DNA of 12,570 bases, from contig JABVXV010000721.1 in NCBI GenBank assembly GCA_013365325.1, forward strand, positions 1 through 12,570. The letters run 5' to 3'. Both the position numbers and the translations under genes were made by a program. The notes beneath the pieces were generated by a model. It worked only from the letters and a program-made list of their open reading frames with translations, searched no databases and was not told where the DNA came from. This DNA comes from Dipetalonema caudispina (lineage: Eukaryota; Nematoda; Chromadorea; Rhabditida; Onchocercidae). Shown here piece by piece: positions 1 to 8,017 of the stretch (position 1 is its first letter; each line of letters starts with the position of its first letter).

Positions 1-135
1 GGTCATCACATGTATGGAGCTGACCTCGATATTATTCAAATATCCAAAAATCTATGTAAACTGTTAAATGGAACGAAAATTTTGAAATGTAACCTTGTGA
101 ATGAGATATTGCAGTATTTCAGTGGAATTGATTAA
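1..135 (+). CDS. Possible 3' end of an upstream gene (partial)
   Basis: Frame 1 is open from the left edge for 44 codons and ends in TAA. The peptide mixes hydrophobic and charged residues as a folded protein would (for example DLDIIQISKNLCKLLNG), and is not low-complexity as most chance frames here are. The other two forward frames are broken inside the same stretch. In DNA this AT-rich an open run of 44 codons is uncommon but not rare enough to prove coding. I do not recognise the family. If real, it is the last exon of a same-strand gene that ends before receptor gene 1. An AATTAAA-like motif lies near 283. Confidence 0.35.
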   Translation, partial: GHHMYGADLDIIQISKNLCKLLNGTKILKCNLVNEILQYFSGID

Positions 136-397
136 ATTTAAGTGAACTTGAAGTAAGTATAATTTTGGATCAGCAAACAATTGCTGAAGAAGGAAAAAAA
201 AGTTCACTTGTGTTTCATTATTGAATTTTTGTGTTATATCATCCCTTTAATGTTATTTATCTCTTGTAATGCTTTTTTGGAAAAATTAAAGAAAGCATTA
301 GAAGGGTGAAAAGATTCACAGAGAAATGATCATCGATTCCGTGGAACTCAGAGATTTAATGGTATTTTCATTTAAACCAGAAATACATTGATGGAGC

Positions 398-426
398 AGA
401 GAGAGAGAGAGAGAGAGAGGGAGAGA
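398..426. repeat. GA microsatellite
   Basis: A nearly pure (AG)n/(GA)n run with one extra G near its 3' end, flanked by unrelated sequence. Confidence 0.9.
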
Positions 427-545
427 ACAGACGTTTGTTGATCGATTCAAAACTCTTCTAAAATAAGCTTTCAATAGAATTTTTGTATCGAATAATTAAA
501 GCGAAGAAATTGGCAAAATGAGAAATGTGATGAGGTGAAGTGGAC

Positions 546-763
546 ATGTCGAAAACGTTAAATGATCATCTCACATTCCGATACACCGTTGCGTAAGTTC
601 ATCTGTACCTCATTACCGCTACACCAAATATTCTCTCCTTCCCCATCCCTTTGGCAGATCCTTCTTTTTTTCACCATCAAATTTTTCAGGAGCAGATGCA
701 TGTGGAAACGGCGGGAAGTCTACCTGTTGAGGACATTGCGATGAGGTCATTGTGTCCTAAGCT
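546..763 (+). other. Possible spliced 5' leader or small upstream exons
   Basis: A GTAAGT donor at 593 and a strong acceptor at 688-689 (pyrimidine-rich tract then ATTTTTCAG) bound a 97-base interval, the usual intron size in this window. Spliced from the ATG at 546, the frame would give only about 33 residues and stop at 744. In a second reading, 688-689 is a spliced-leader or intron acceptor and the ATG at 696 opens a 23-residue segment (MHVETAGSLPVEDIAM and onward). Its GTAAAC donor at 764 leaves phase 2, which matches the acceptor at 2255 and would join in frame, through seven codons, to the ATG at 2278. Both readings are unproven. Confidence 0.28.
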
Positions 764-1788
764 GTAAACAACATTTGACCCCTTATACCTCCTCTTCCTG
801 CATATTAAATACATAAATATCTGATCCAAAGAGAAGATATTGAGAAATAAGAAGCATTGCAACCACTTCCGAGAATTTTTCAAATTTTAACAAGGAAAAC
901 AAGAATTAAGCTATGATCAGAATGATATCAAAATGCCAACTTTCAGGTTTATAGAATTTTGATAATATAAATTATGCGATTATCGATTGATTGGCTCATT
1001 AACAAACGATTTGTTGACTTATTATTTTACCCTTTCAACTATCAAATATACAAATTTGTGGATCAGTGTAGTAATAATGTTTTTTATCATTCACTGTAAA
1101 TCTCGAGATTAAGAACTTTCCGAGAAATTTCACCATCATTGACGACGATAACAATGAAAGGAAAATTTAACTTTTTGTTTGTATATTTGTTGAATTTCTT
1201 CATCCAAATATCACGATAAGGAGGGAAAGAGAGAAAGAGAGAGAGAGAGAGAGAGAGGGAGAGACGGAAAGAAAGGGAGAAAAGCGGGAAAAGAAACTCA
1301 ATGATTTTTTGCATAATATGAGGACTTCTTTTCCAATGGGAAGGGAGAAGGGTTATGCCGTTATAGTTAGTTGGTCGGGCATCAGGTCAAATTTGTCCAG
1401 TGGTCACTACATCATTAAAACAGCTATACGGTAAGCGAAGTATACTGCAACTTGAAGAGAACAAAAATAATAATTGTTACGTCAACTAACACAGAAAAAA
1501 TTTCCTACGCCTACGCGATACCTTCGCCCTTTCTTTAGGTGCTATCTAAAATTCACTTTCTCTCCGTTTTTCCCGAAATATTTTTCCTTTCTTTAAAGAT
1601 TACTCTCTTCGTCCTGCTACTCTTTCCCTTTCGGATTTCTGCAACAAAAATCCGTCATATGCATATTTTTGTATAATTTGAATAAATGAAGCATAAAGTT
1701 TAAATTTCTCTTTTCACCAATTTGTAATCGAGAATGGATTGAATTTCGAATTCCTTAAATTTAGCTGAAGAAGATCATAAGCTGACCT
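744..1788. promoter_or_regulatory. Scattered nuclear-receptor half-sites (AGGTCA) upstream of gene 1
   Basis: Exact AGGTCA hexamers lie at 744-749 and 1384-1389 on the plus strand and at 1783-1788 on the minus strand (TGACCT). The last has the extended form GAAGGTCA on its own strand. This hexamer is the classic half-site for group-1 nuclear receptors and their partners. Another TGACCT is at 21-26. Binding is inferred from sequence only. Confidence 0.35.
1218..1296. repeat. Long polypurine (GA-rich) tract
   Basis: Seventy-nine bases with only two pyrimidines (C at 1265 and 1285), centred on a (GA)n run near 1236-1258. Such mirror-prone polypurine tracts can form triplex DNA or act as GAGA-type promoter elements. 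Here it may simply be a microsatellite. Confidence 0.85.
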
Positions 1789-2001
1789 TCAAGCTTCACA
1801 ACAAATGAAATTTGATGAATTTCAACCGAAAGCTCAATTTTTGACAAAAGGAAATTTGCTTTCCCTTCGAACATATCCATCGTCCATTTAATTTTTGCTT
1901 CTCCCTCACATTACTAACGACCAAACATGCGAAATAACAGAAAGGATTGCCCTCTGCATCTATGTTGTTTACAGGTATTTTTCCATAATTTACCTACCAT
2001 C

Positions 2002-2013
2002 AGGTCAAGTTCA
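2002..2013 (+). promoter_or_regulatory. Direct repeat of receptor half-sites with no spacer (DR0)
   Basis: AGGTCA is followed immediately by AGTTCA, both fitting the RGKTCA half-site. The element lies 240 bases before the trans-splice/acceptor candidate at 2253-2255 and 265 bases before the gene 1 start codon. DR0 elements are known targets of some nuclear receptors. Its position upstream of a receptor gene makes autoregulation possible but untested. Confidence 0.35.
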
Positions 2014-2252
2014 CCGATCACATTGCGTCACATCCCAACCCACTACCTCGATAGATCACCTCTTACCCTTTCTTCAGTGCTGTGACTTGCAGCGACCCGT
2101 ACATCCTTCCTAGTTGCTGCCATTATCCATAAACAATTTGCAATTACTTCACTTTCTTCCCGATGATGTACTACTGCTTTCCTAGAACAATTCCGGTTTT
2201 TCACTCTCAGATATCCTGAGATATACCGCTTTTCATCTATTTTCTTCTAACC

Positions 2253-2255
2253 CAG
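2253..2255 (+). promoter_or_regulatory. Candidate spliced-leader (trans-splice) or intron acceptor for gene 1
   Basis: A pyrimidine-rich run ending TTCTTCTAACCCAG lies 22 bases before the ATG at 2278. An in-frame TAA at 2248-2250 shows that the frame does not extend further upstream in unspliced form. A short leader after such an acceptor is typical of trans-spliced nematode mRNAs. It could instead be the acceptor of a cis-spliced 5' intron. Confidence 0.45.
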
Positions 2256-2277
2256 AGCTGATTTTGGGAGAAGGGAA

Positions 2278-3489
2278 ATGTCACAACACATTTCAGGAAC
2301 AAGTCCAAACAAACAAGAGCAAAGTTCAAGTTCATTTCGAATTCCGGAGCCGACTACCACTTCTTCAAGGGTTAATACGACGACACATGCCGGATTTACA
2401 CCAATCAGCAATTCTGTTCCACCAATTTTCAACATTCTGAACAATCGTGGCACCTTTGCGTTTGTCAATGATACAAACAATTGTGCATCTAACAGTAATA
2501 ATAGTGACAGTCGGTCATTTTTATTTTCAACTGATCGTTTCAATTCACCACTTTTGCAACCCAATATTTCACCTTACGTCAGTATCATCAATAATGATCC
2601 CCGACTTCATCCCACCTCAGCAATTTTACCAACTTCACTTCGGCAACACAACTCCTCAGTGGGTATCAATGCAAATGAGACAACATTTGATCGCTTCTTA
2701 CAACCTTTCCCGACCCAACAAGGTACCACTGCGATAAATCCTATGATTAGCGTAGCTTCCGTTACTCCAACTATTCCCGCAGTAGGACATACATCATTAC
2801 TTCCAGTGGCTACAGCTAATAATAATTCAGGTCCATCAGCATCATCATTCATTCCGCCACCACCTTTAATGAACGACCAACCATACAAATATTTGCTATC
2901 ATTTGAACAACAAGCCAAAATAGCGCATGAAGCAGCGATGCATTACGCAAATTTAACGGAACATTTAATGGAACACGCAAGGAATGCAGCGGCAGCTGAA
3001 AATATGCCATTACCACCGTTACCACAAGCGGTCTTTTCAATGGTTCAAAAATACGATCAGCAGAAGGAATCACTGCAGAATTTTCAACAGCAACAAAAAC
3101 GAGAGGAAGAAAAGAAAGATCCAAAATATCCAACACATCGCAACATAGTTTCATTTTCGCATTCTGATACAATCACATATCGCAACATATCCAATCAACA
3201 ACAAACAGTTTCTGAATCGTTTATGCAGAAACGATCATTTACAGCTTCCCCATCCAGTTCTGCATTTTCTGAACCAGTGATGAAAGTCCGATATGCAGAT
3301 AATGTATCTAACACTGACACTACTCCTTCTCGTTCCGAAAGTGATTCATCAAACAAAACAACAACCGAAATATTACCCATCCTGTCGCCACATCCATACT
3401 GTACAACATCGACGGAAAATAACTTTGAACAACAACAGCAAAATGAAGTGGAATTGGATGAAAGCGGAAGAAAACATATTGCAGAAACG
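2278..3489 (+). CDS. Gene 1 exon 1: N-terminal (A/B) region
   Basis: It encodes residues 1-404, ending in frame at the donor ACG|GTAGCA. The sequence is rich in Ser, Thr, Asn, Pro and Gln, as expected for a disordered activation region. Residues about 209-243 (FEQQAKIAHEAAMHYANL and onward) and 250-281 look helical, the second ending in a QQQQKREEEKKD run, with a proline-rich link (PLPPLP) between them. If the donor is not used, the frame continues to a stop at 3541-3543. Confidence 0.85.
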
Positions 3490-5704
3490 GTAGCAATTCG
3501 TTCATTTATAATCTCTTCAATATCACTGATACATACAGATTAAATAATATGCTTTCACCTTTCTAATTTTTAGAAATCCAAACTATATGTTTTGAGACAG
3601 ATTCTTTTCAGGTCAATCAACCAACAATTACACCATTACGGACAATTCAAGAACGCTTCAATGAGATGAATCCAAAATACGGAACAAAAACGAATCATTC
3701 ATCTGCTGCTTCTCATTTATCGCTTACTCCATCAGAAAGATTTACTTCGCATCAGAATACATCAACAAATGCTAGCATTAATACTGATTTGACGAATACG
3801 TTATCACAGCCTCATTTAGATTCCGGAATTTCAATGAGTATGAATTCATCGGATAAACGGGAGCAGATATCACTTGATAAGCCGTCTACTTCATTTACCG
3901 TAAGCAATATCCTAATAGGAAATGAAGGAAAAGATGAAATAGATGGATTAAAGCATGTAACCGTACCAACAACTATGATATTAAATCAAACGAGAACACT
4001 AAGCCATCAGGCGAAAACAAATTTACCGATAATACCGGTCAGCAATATATTACCATATCCGGTTTCACAACAAAGTACGTCGATTCTCCATATTTGTTGA
4101 AAATGGCACTCTAATAGTATATCTATCGATATATCTGGCAGTATTGCTTGAGGGGTTATGAATCTTTCGTTTTGTTCCCAATTGTTTTGTTTTAATTTTC
4201 ACAATCGTTTCAGCTATACAAAATTGCATCAGTCAAATGGTACAAACACCAGGACCATCAACTATACGTCCATCTTTCAAAAGTCTTCCAGGATATACCA
4301 TAACGACAAGTGGGATATTGATCACACCAGAAGGACGAGCAATCCCGCCTACAGTCTATAATTGTTTCGGTATTCCAAGGCAACCGTTAGTTTCGGTAGA
4401 TTCAAATCAAGAAGAAGACGACAATAATTTATGTGCAATATGTGGTGACAAAGCTTCAGGAAACCATTACAGTGTGCCAAGTTGCGAAGGATGCAAAGTA
4501 TACATTACAATTTTCCTCTCGAAGTTAACGGAAAGTACTCCGGAATGGTATACAAACCGGACATTACAAATGTATTCTTTCATATTTTCACAATGCTATT
4601 TTAGGTTATAATAAGATTTGTACGAAAAATCTGAAGGGTAAAGCAATAATTTTTGAAATCTTATCGTCTTTTAGAAATAACTAAAGTATTGGTATTTTAC
4701 CTGAAATAAGCAAATTTTTAGGGTTTTTTTCGAAGAACCATCCAGAAAAAGATAGAATATATTTGCTATAAACAAGGCAATTGTCTAGTAGATCAGAAAA
4801 ACCGGAACAGATGTCAGAGTTGTCGATTTAAGAAATGTCTTCAGCTGGGCATGCGTCAAGAATCGGTACGTTTAGATCGTAATCGACGACGAAAAAAGGA
4901 CGAAAATAGGTAAATGTGACATATTAGAATAAAGGTCATCTTGTTTGTTTCCTTAACATACAACAAATTTATTTGCCTAAGGAAAATATCGAAGTAATAA
5001 TTTTTCAGAGAAAAAGAAATGGAAGAGATTGAAGAAATGAAAAAGCTGAAGGCTACTGTAATTAGTGCTTATCGTGAAGCATTCCCGACAGGATTAATCA
5101 TTCATAACCGAAATGATGCTATAGAAAGGATTCATATATTTCTGAATAATATTCCGATAATGAAGGAAATTACTGGAAAAGATCGGGAGAAAGTAATTGA
5201 TAATGGTGTTTTTGCGGCATTGGTGAATTCTTCCTCTTTTCATTTTTTTTATCGGCTATTTTTGATGATTAATTTTTGTAAAAGTTATTAATTCTGAAAT
5301 GATAACTGAAAATAAATTACAGACATTGCGCACTTCTTTCACTACCGAAAACTACGAAGCAATTGTGGGTGTTCAAAGTGAAACGTTAACTCAATGTATG
5401 AATGGTTTAGGATTCGAAGTTAAAGAGGAAGAAATGGCAATTCTGACAGCGTTTTGTTCATTGCAAAATTGTATAGGAATGGTTGACAATGACAAAATTC
5501 AAAATGTAAATTTAAACATTAAAAAAAGTCTTATTAATAATTGCATGAATTCCATATAATTTATTATATTTTTTACAGATTGGTGCCAAGTTGTGTAACT
5601 GTCTTCGAGTACATTTGACAGCTTATTACGATGGAGTAAACGAAATTATCTGCAAATGTATAATGAGCATAACAGCATTGATGCTAATGCAAGCCAATAC
5701 TTAA
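2278..5704 (+). CDS. Nuclear hormone receptor, group-1 type with RAR-like DBD extension (gene 1)
   Basis: This is a ligand-type nuclear receptor expected to act in the nucleus as a sequence-specific transcription factor. Seven exons (2278-3489, 3612-4074, 4214-4497, 4722-4909, 5009-5222, 5323-5505, 5579-5704) join with consistent phases to 889 residues. Residues 1-630 are a long, mostly disordered N-terminal region. Residues 632-697 are a complete two-finger DBD: zinc ligands C632, C635, C649, C652 and C668, C674, C684, C687, P-box CEGCKG. A basic extension (RLDRNRRRKK, from 703) follows. The remainder is a reduced LBD. Known families: the second finger resembles E78/Rev-erb types (IQKKIEYIC, NRNRCQSCRFKKC), while the GMRQESVRLDRN extension and the helix-1-like YREAFP recall retinoic acid receptors. 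The exact subfamily is uncertain. The start was chosen because of the stop at 2248 and the leader acceptor at 2255. A paralogue, gene 2, lies 4 kb downstream. Confidence 0.88.
3612..4074 (+). CDS. Gene 1 exon 2: linker region
   Basis: It starts after TTCTTTTCAG and ends at a strong donor (AAA|GTACGT), entering in phase 0 and leaving in phase 1. It encodes residues 405-558 plus the first base of 559, low in Cys and Trp and rich in Ser/Thr/Asn. No known domain was seen. Confidence 0.82.
4214..4497 (+). CDS. Gene 1 exon 3: first zinc finger
   Basis: It starts after CGTTTCAG in phase 1 and ends in phase 0 at AAA|GTATAC. It carries the first Cys4 finger of a nuclear receptor: [22 protein letters not shown] in sequence order, with C632, C635, C649 and C652. 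The intron falls exactly after the K of CEGCK, the same position as in gene 2. Confidence 0.92.
4438..4683 (+). repeat. Duplicated segment, copy 1 (gene 1 finger end plus intron 3)
   Basis: This stretch matches 11099-11368 in gene 2. The exonic part (4438-4502) matches 52 of 65 bases. Intron blocks 4534-4595 and 4627-4683 match ungapped at 50 of 62 and 48 of 57 bases by eye. Between the blocks the two copies differ in length. Confidence 0.85.
4722..4909 (+). CDS. Gene 1 exon 4: second zinc finger and basic extension
   Basis: It opens with GFFRRTIQKK directly after the acceptor TTTTTAG and ends phase 2 at AATAG|GTAAAT. The second finger has ligands C668, C674, C684, C687 in the normal x5, x9, x2 spacing, followed by RFKKCLQLGM. 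The C-terminal extension (SVRLDRNRRRKKDEN) is strongly basic and would serve as nuclear localisation signal and minor-groove contact. Confidence 0.92.
5009..5222 (+). CDS. Gene 1 exon 5: hinge and start of the LBD
   Basis: It continues DENREKEMEEIEEM in phase, a charged helical hinge. Then comes a helix-1-like segment (VISAYREAFP) and the helix 3-5 signature region (FLNNIPIMKEITGKDREK). Only about 24 residues separate the two, where a retinoic acid receptor has about 50, so the helix 1-3 part is shortened. Donor TTG|GTGAAT, phase 0. Confidence 0.85.
5323..5505 (+). CDS. Gene 1 exon 6: LBD core
   Basis: It starts after AAATTACAG in phase 0 and ends CAAAAT|GTAAAT in phase 0. It encodes residues 788-848, beginning TLRTSFTTENYEAIVG and including EEEMAILTAFCSLQN, which fits helix 8-9 of nuclear receptors (compare GLLSAICLI in retinoic acid receptors). 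Confidence 0.82.
5579..5704 (+). CDS. Gene 1 exon 7: C-terminus, no AF-2 helix
   Basis: It starts after TTTTTTACAG in phase 0 and encodes the last 41 residues, ending MLMQANT then TAA. The stretch fits helices 9-11 (LRVHLTAYY, then a hydrophobic helix). The protein stops before the usual AF-2 motif (hydrophobic pairs around a glutamate), so coactivator recruitment through AF-2 is not expected. Confidence 0.75.
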   Translation: MGAKLCNCLRVHLTAYYDGVNEIICKCIMSITALMLMQANT

Positions 5705-5709
5705 ATAAA
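5704..5709 (+). promoter_or_regulatory. AATAAA overlapping the gene 1 stop codon
   Basis: A canonical polyadenylation hexamer overlaps the last base of the TAA stop. Use of it would leave almost no 3' UTR. The hexamer at 5919 is the likelier signal. Confidence 0.3.
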
Positions 5710-5918
5710 TGATTAAGTTATTCAAAATGTAGGCTAAAATTTTCTGCCTTATTTTTTGTTATTTCATTATTTCAATTTCTTTTCAAATCAATTCTGATAC
5801 GGCTATTGTTAAATGTTATATTATCATCTTATTATAGTTGCTTATTTTATTTTTTATTTCAGCATTATTTCGACTATGTTCAAATTAATTACATTACACA
5901 TGAAAAATATTGAATTTC

Positions 5919-5924
5919 AATAAA
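5919..5924 (+). terminator. Polyadenylation signal of gene 1
   Basis: A canonical AATAAA followed by AACTGTTGC lies 215 bases after the stop codon, a normal nematode 3' UTR length. Confidence 0.5.
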
Positions 5925-6267
5925 ACTGTTGCAAATTTAATTATCTGTGATCAGTACGATAGTAGGCATTATAACGAGTATTGAAGTAAAATTTAAGAAA
6001 ATAGAGAAGAATTTAAAATAGATATTAATTTGTCCTTGGACAACAGTTATGGAATTTTCGGAATCGCCTTCTTCTTCTGAATTTATGATATAACAGAAGT
6101 ACAAAAATAAATGAAATTTAATCTTTCATTTTTCGTCATTAAACTGTATGATTTTTCAACAATTATGTGCTTTAAGAATACTTTAATATAATCAATTATT
6201 TAATATAATTTTTAATTTCATTTCTAGTCATTTCGTGGCTTTCTTATTTTGTGATGGCTGTTGTGAT

Positions 6268-6287
6268 GATTGATTGATTGATTGATT
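6268..6287. repeat. GATT tetranucleotide microsatellite
   Basis: Five perfect GATT units in tandem. Confidence 0.95.
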
Positions 6288-7101
6288 AACTTTATTTTCA
6301 ATATTTGAAATATGTAATTTCTATTTGCTTTTTGTAAGGATTGCCATATTGTAAGGCTGTCACAATCACAATAAAAGCTAATCACAATAATAATAAACGT
6401 TGTTGTTACAACAACACACAAATAAACAAATAATATATACATTTCCATAAACAATTCCAACATTTTGGAGGAAGATGCAAATTTTGGAATAGAATAAATC
6501 GAGTAAAATAACGAGTAAAACGAATAAAATTTAATTTAGTCGTTGAATGTCGGATCTTTTATTTCATATTTAGTACGATTAACCAAAACGGAAATATTGC
6601 GATTAATGCTTGTCGGAAATAGAACAGAAATAGTTTCTTGAAAATTATTTGATAAAAAAAAGAATTATTTGGTGAGAAAACTAATGTAATTTTGCATATA
6701 AAACTGCTTGTCATGCAGAAAATGAATCTTTAACATTTGAAATTTGTTTGACAGTGAAAAAAAAGCGTACGTTTGATTATCACACACGCAAAATTACTTT
6801 TTAACCTTTCAATTCCATTTTCTATTTTTTCAATATTAAAGAATAGTTTCGTTATTGTTTGCGATATATTCGAAATTTACTTCGTTTCAATTCCTTTAAT
6901 AACTTCCAAAATTCTCTTTGCTTCACCCAAATTAAACGATTAGCAGATAGAGAGTGATTCCTTTTAATAGACAAATCAGTTTTTTGAATTGAATTTTAAA
7001 TTTTTCAAGTTCGAAAAATATTTATTTTAATTTGTAAGAAAACAAATGAAAATTATTAAGCTACAATAATTGCAAAAATGAATGTTAATAACAATTTAAT
7101 G

Positions 7102-7147
7102 TGATAATGATAATGATAGCAATAATAATGATGATAATGATGATGAA
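7102..7147. repeat. Imperfect GAT/AAT trinucleotide repeat
   Basis: A run of alternating TGA, TAA and TGA-like triplets (TGATAATGATAATGATAG and so on) with a few interruptions. It has stops in the forward frames. Confidence 0.85.
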
Positions 7148-7982
7148 AGTTTGAATATGGGATATTTTTCAAGCAGAAACGTTGCGGTAGTGATGCTAAT
7201 ACTTGCTAGCTAATACTTGTCTTAATTGATAAGGAGTAAATGATAACGAATAGATTGCTAATAGATAAAGAAAAAAGAAATGCTATATTTGTGAGAGAGA
7301 GATAAATGTGATGACTCATTGGATATTCTAAAAGGTCACTAAGAAATTCATTCATTTTTTTATAGAAAAAAGGTTAAAAGTTTTATTAAATGAATAGAAT
7401 ACTCATTTAAGATTTTATAATAATTCTGTCATAGTTTCTTACGGCGAGAAGTAATTTTTATGTGAACGGTTTGTTGAATTAAAATTAAATTGACTTTCAA
7501 GAAATCATTTGTGAGATATTTTGAAGAAAATCAGAAGATATTCGTTCCGGGAATCTCAATTCATCGTTTCATTTAAATACAATTGAGAATCAAAGCATAG
7601 GAGCGATTCCAGGGTATCGTATCCAGTGAAATATTTCATGCTTATTCAGAAAGATTGGTAACAATTTTTCAGATCTGAATTCAATGAGATAGAAGAAAGT
7701 TGAAGTAGATTGCAGAAATCATAAGGAGAAACTTCGTGCTCCAAATTAGAATAATAAATTTTTTCAGAATACAACTAAAATTCATGCGACTGTTATTTTT
7801 TCCTAATTATTTGTTATCCTCAGCTTTAGATTTATCGATTATATGTCGAATAGATTTTTAACTTAACATACAAAATTGATTTCTTCGATAAAATCGATGT
7901 TCAGGACCCGCCAAAGGTAAAAATATGATGACATATTATAATACAATCGTTATGCTCCACCCAGCACCACAGGTACTACTCT

Positions 7983-8017
7983 CATCAACCTTACATAAGA
8001 TATGTTGAAGGTTGATG
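7983..8017. other. Strong DNA/RNA hairpin in the intergenic interval
   Basis: CATCAACCTT (7983-7992) pairs perfectly with AAGGTTGATG (8008-8017). Inside it, ACATA (7993-7997) pairs with TATGT (8001-8005) around an AGA loop, with a two-base TG bulge. The total is 15 pairs. It is too short for a usual microRNA precursor, and its function is unknown. Confidence 0.6.

Larger units (their letters stand above)
136..2252. other. Non-coding interval upstream of receptor gene 1
   Basis: No convincing long coding frame lies here. Contents are two purine-rich microsatellites, a consensus-bounded 97-base intron-like interval at 593-689, a possible small exon at 690-763, four AGGTCA-type half-sites (a fifth lies at 21-26, inside the preceding open frame), and AT-rich filler. 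It probably holds the promoter and any 5' leader exons of gene 1. Short frames overlapping the purine tracts (such as minus-strand 1087-1314) are translations of the repeat. Confidence 0.5.

Noticed and set aside
562..744. Forward frame of 60 codons
   Set aside because: It runs through a consensus intron (593-689) and has a low-complexity pyrimidine-derived middle; not supported as a continuous gene.
1087..1314. Minus-strand frame rich in Leu/Ser
   Set aside because: It is the translation of the CT strand of the GA tract.
2247..3505. Several minus-strand and +2/+3 frames over gene 1 exon 1
   Set aside because: Shadows of the real plus-strand exon, which connects by splicing to a complete receptor.
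5863..5913. Short exon HYFDYVQINYITHEKY as the main C-terminus of gene 1
   Set aside because: The collinear reading gives a better helix 10/11-like sequence; kept only as an alternative.
6399..6415. Palindrome GTTGTTGT-T-ACAACAAC
   Set aside because: Low-complexity triplet sequence and only 8 pairs; likely chance.
6224..6463. Minus-strand frame of 79 codons with hydrophobic residues
   Set aside because: AT-rich DNA gives chance hydrophobic frames; it covers the GATT repeat and shows no motif.
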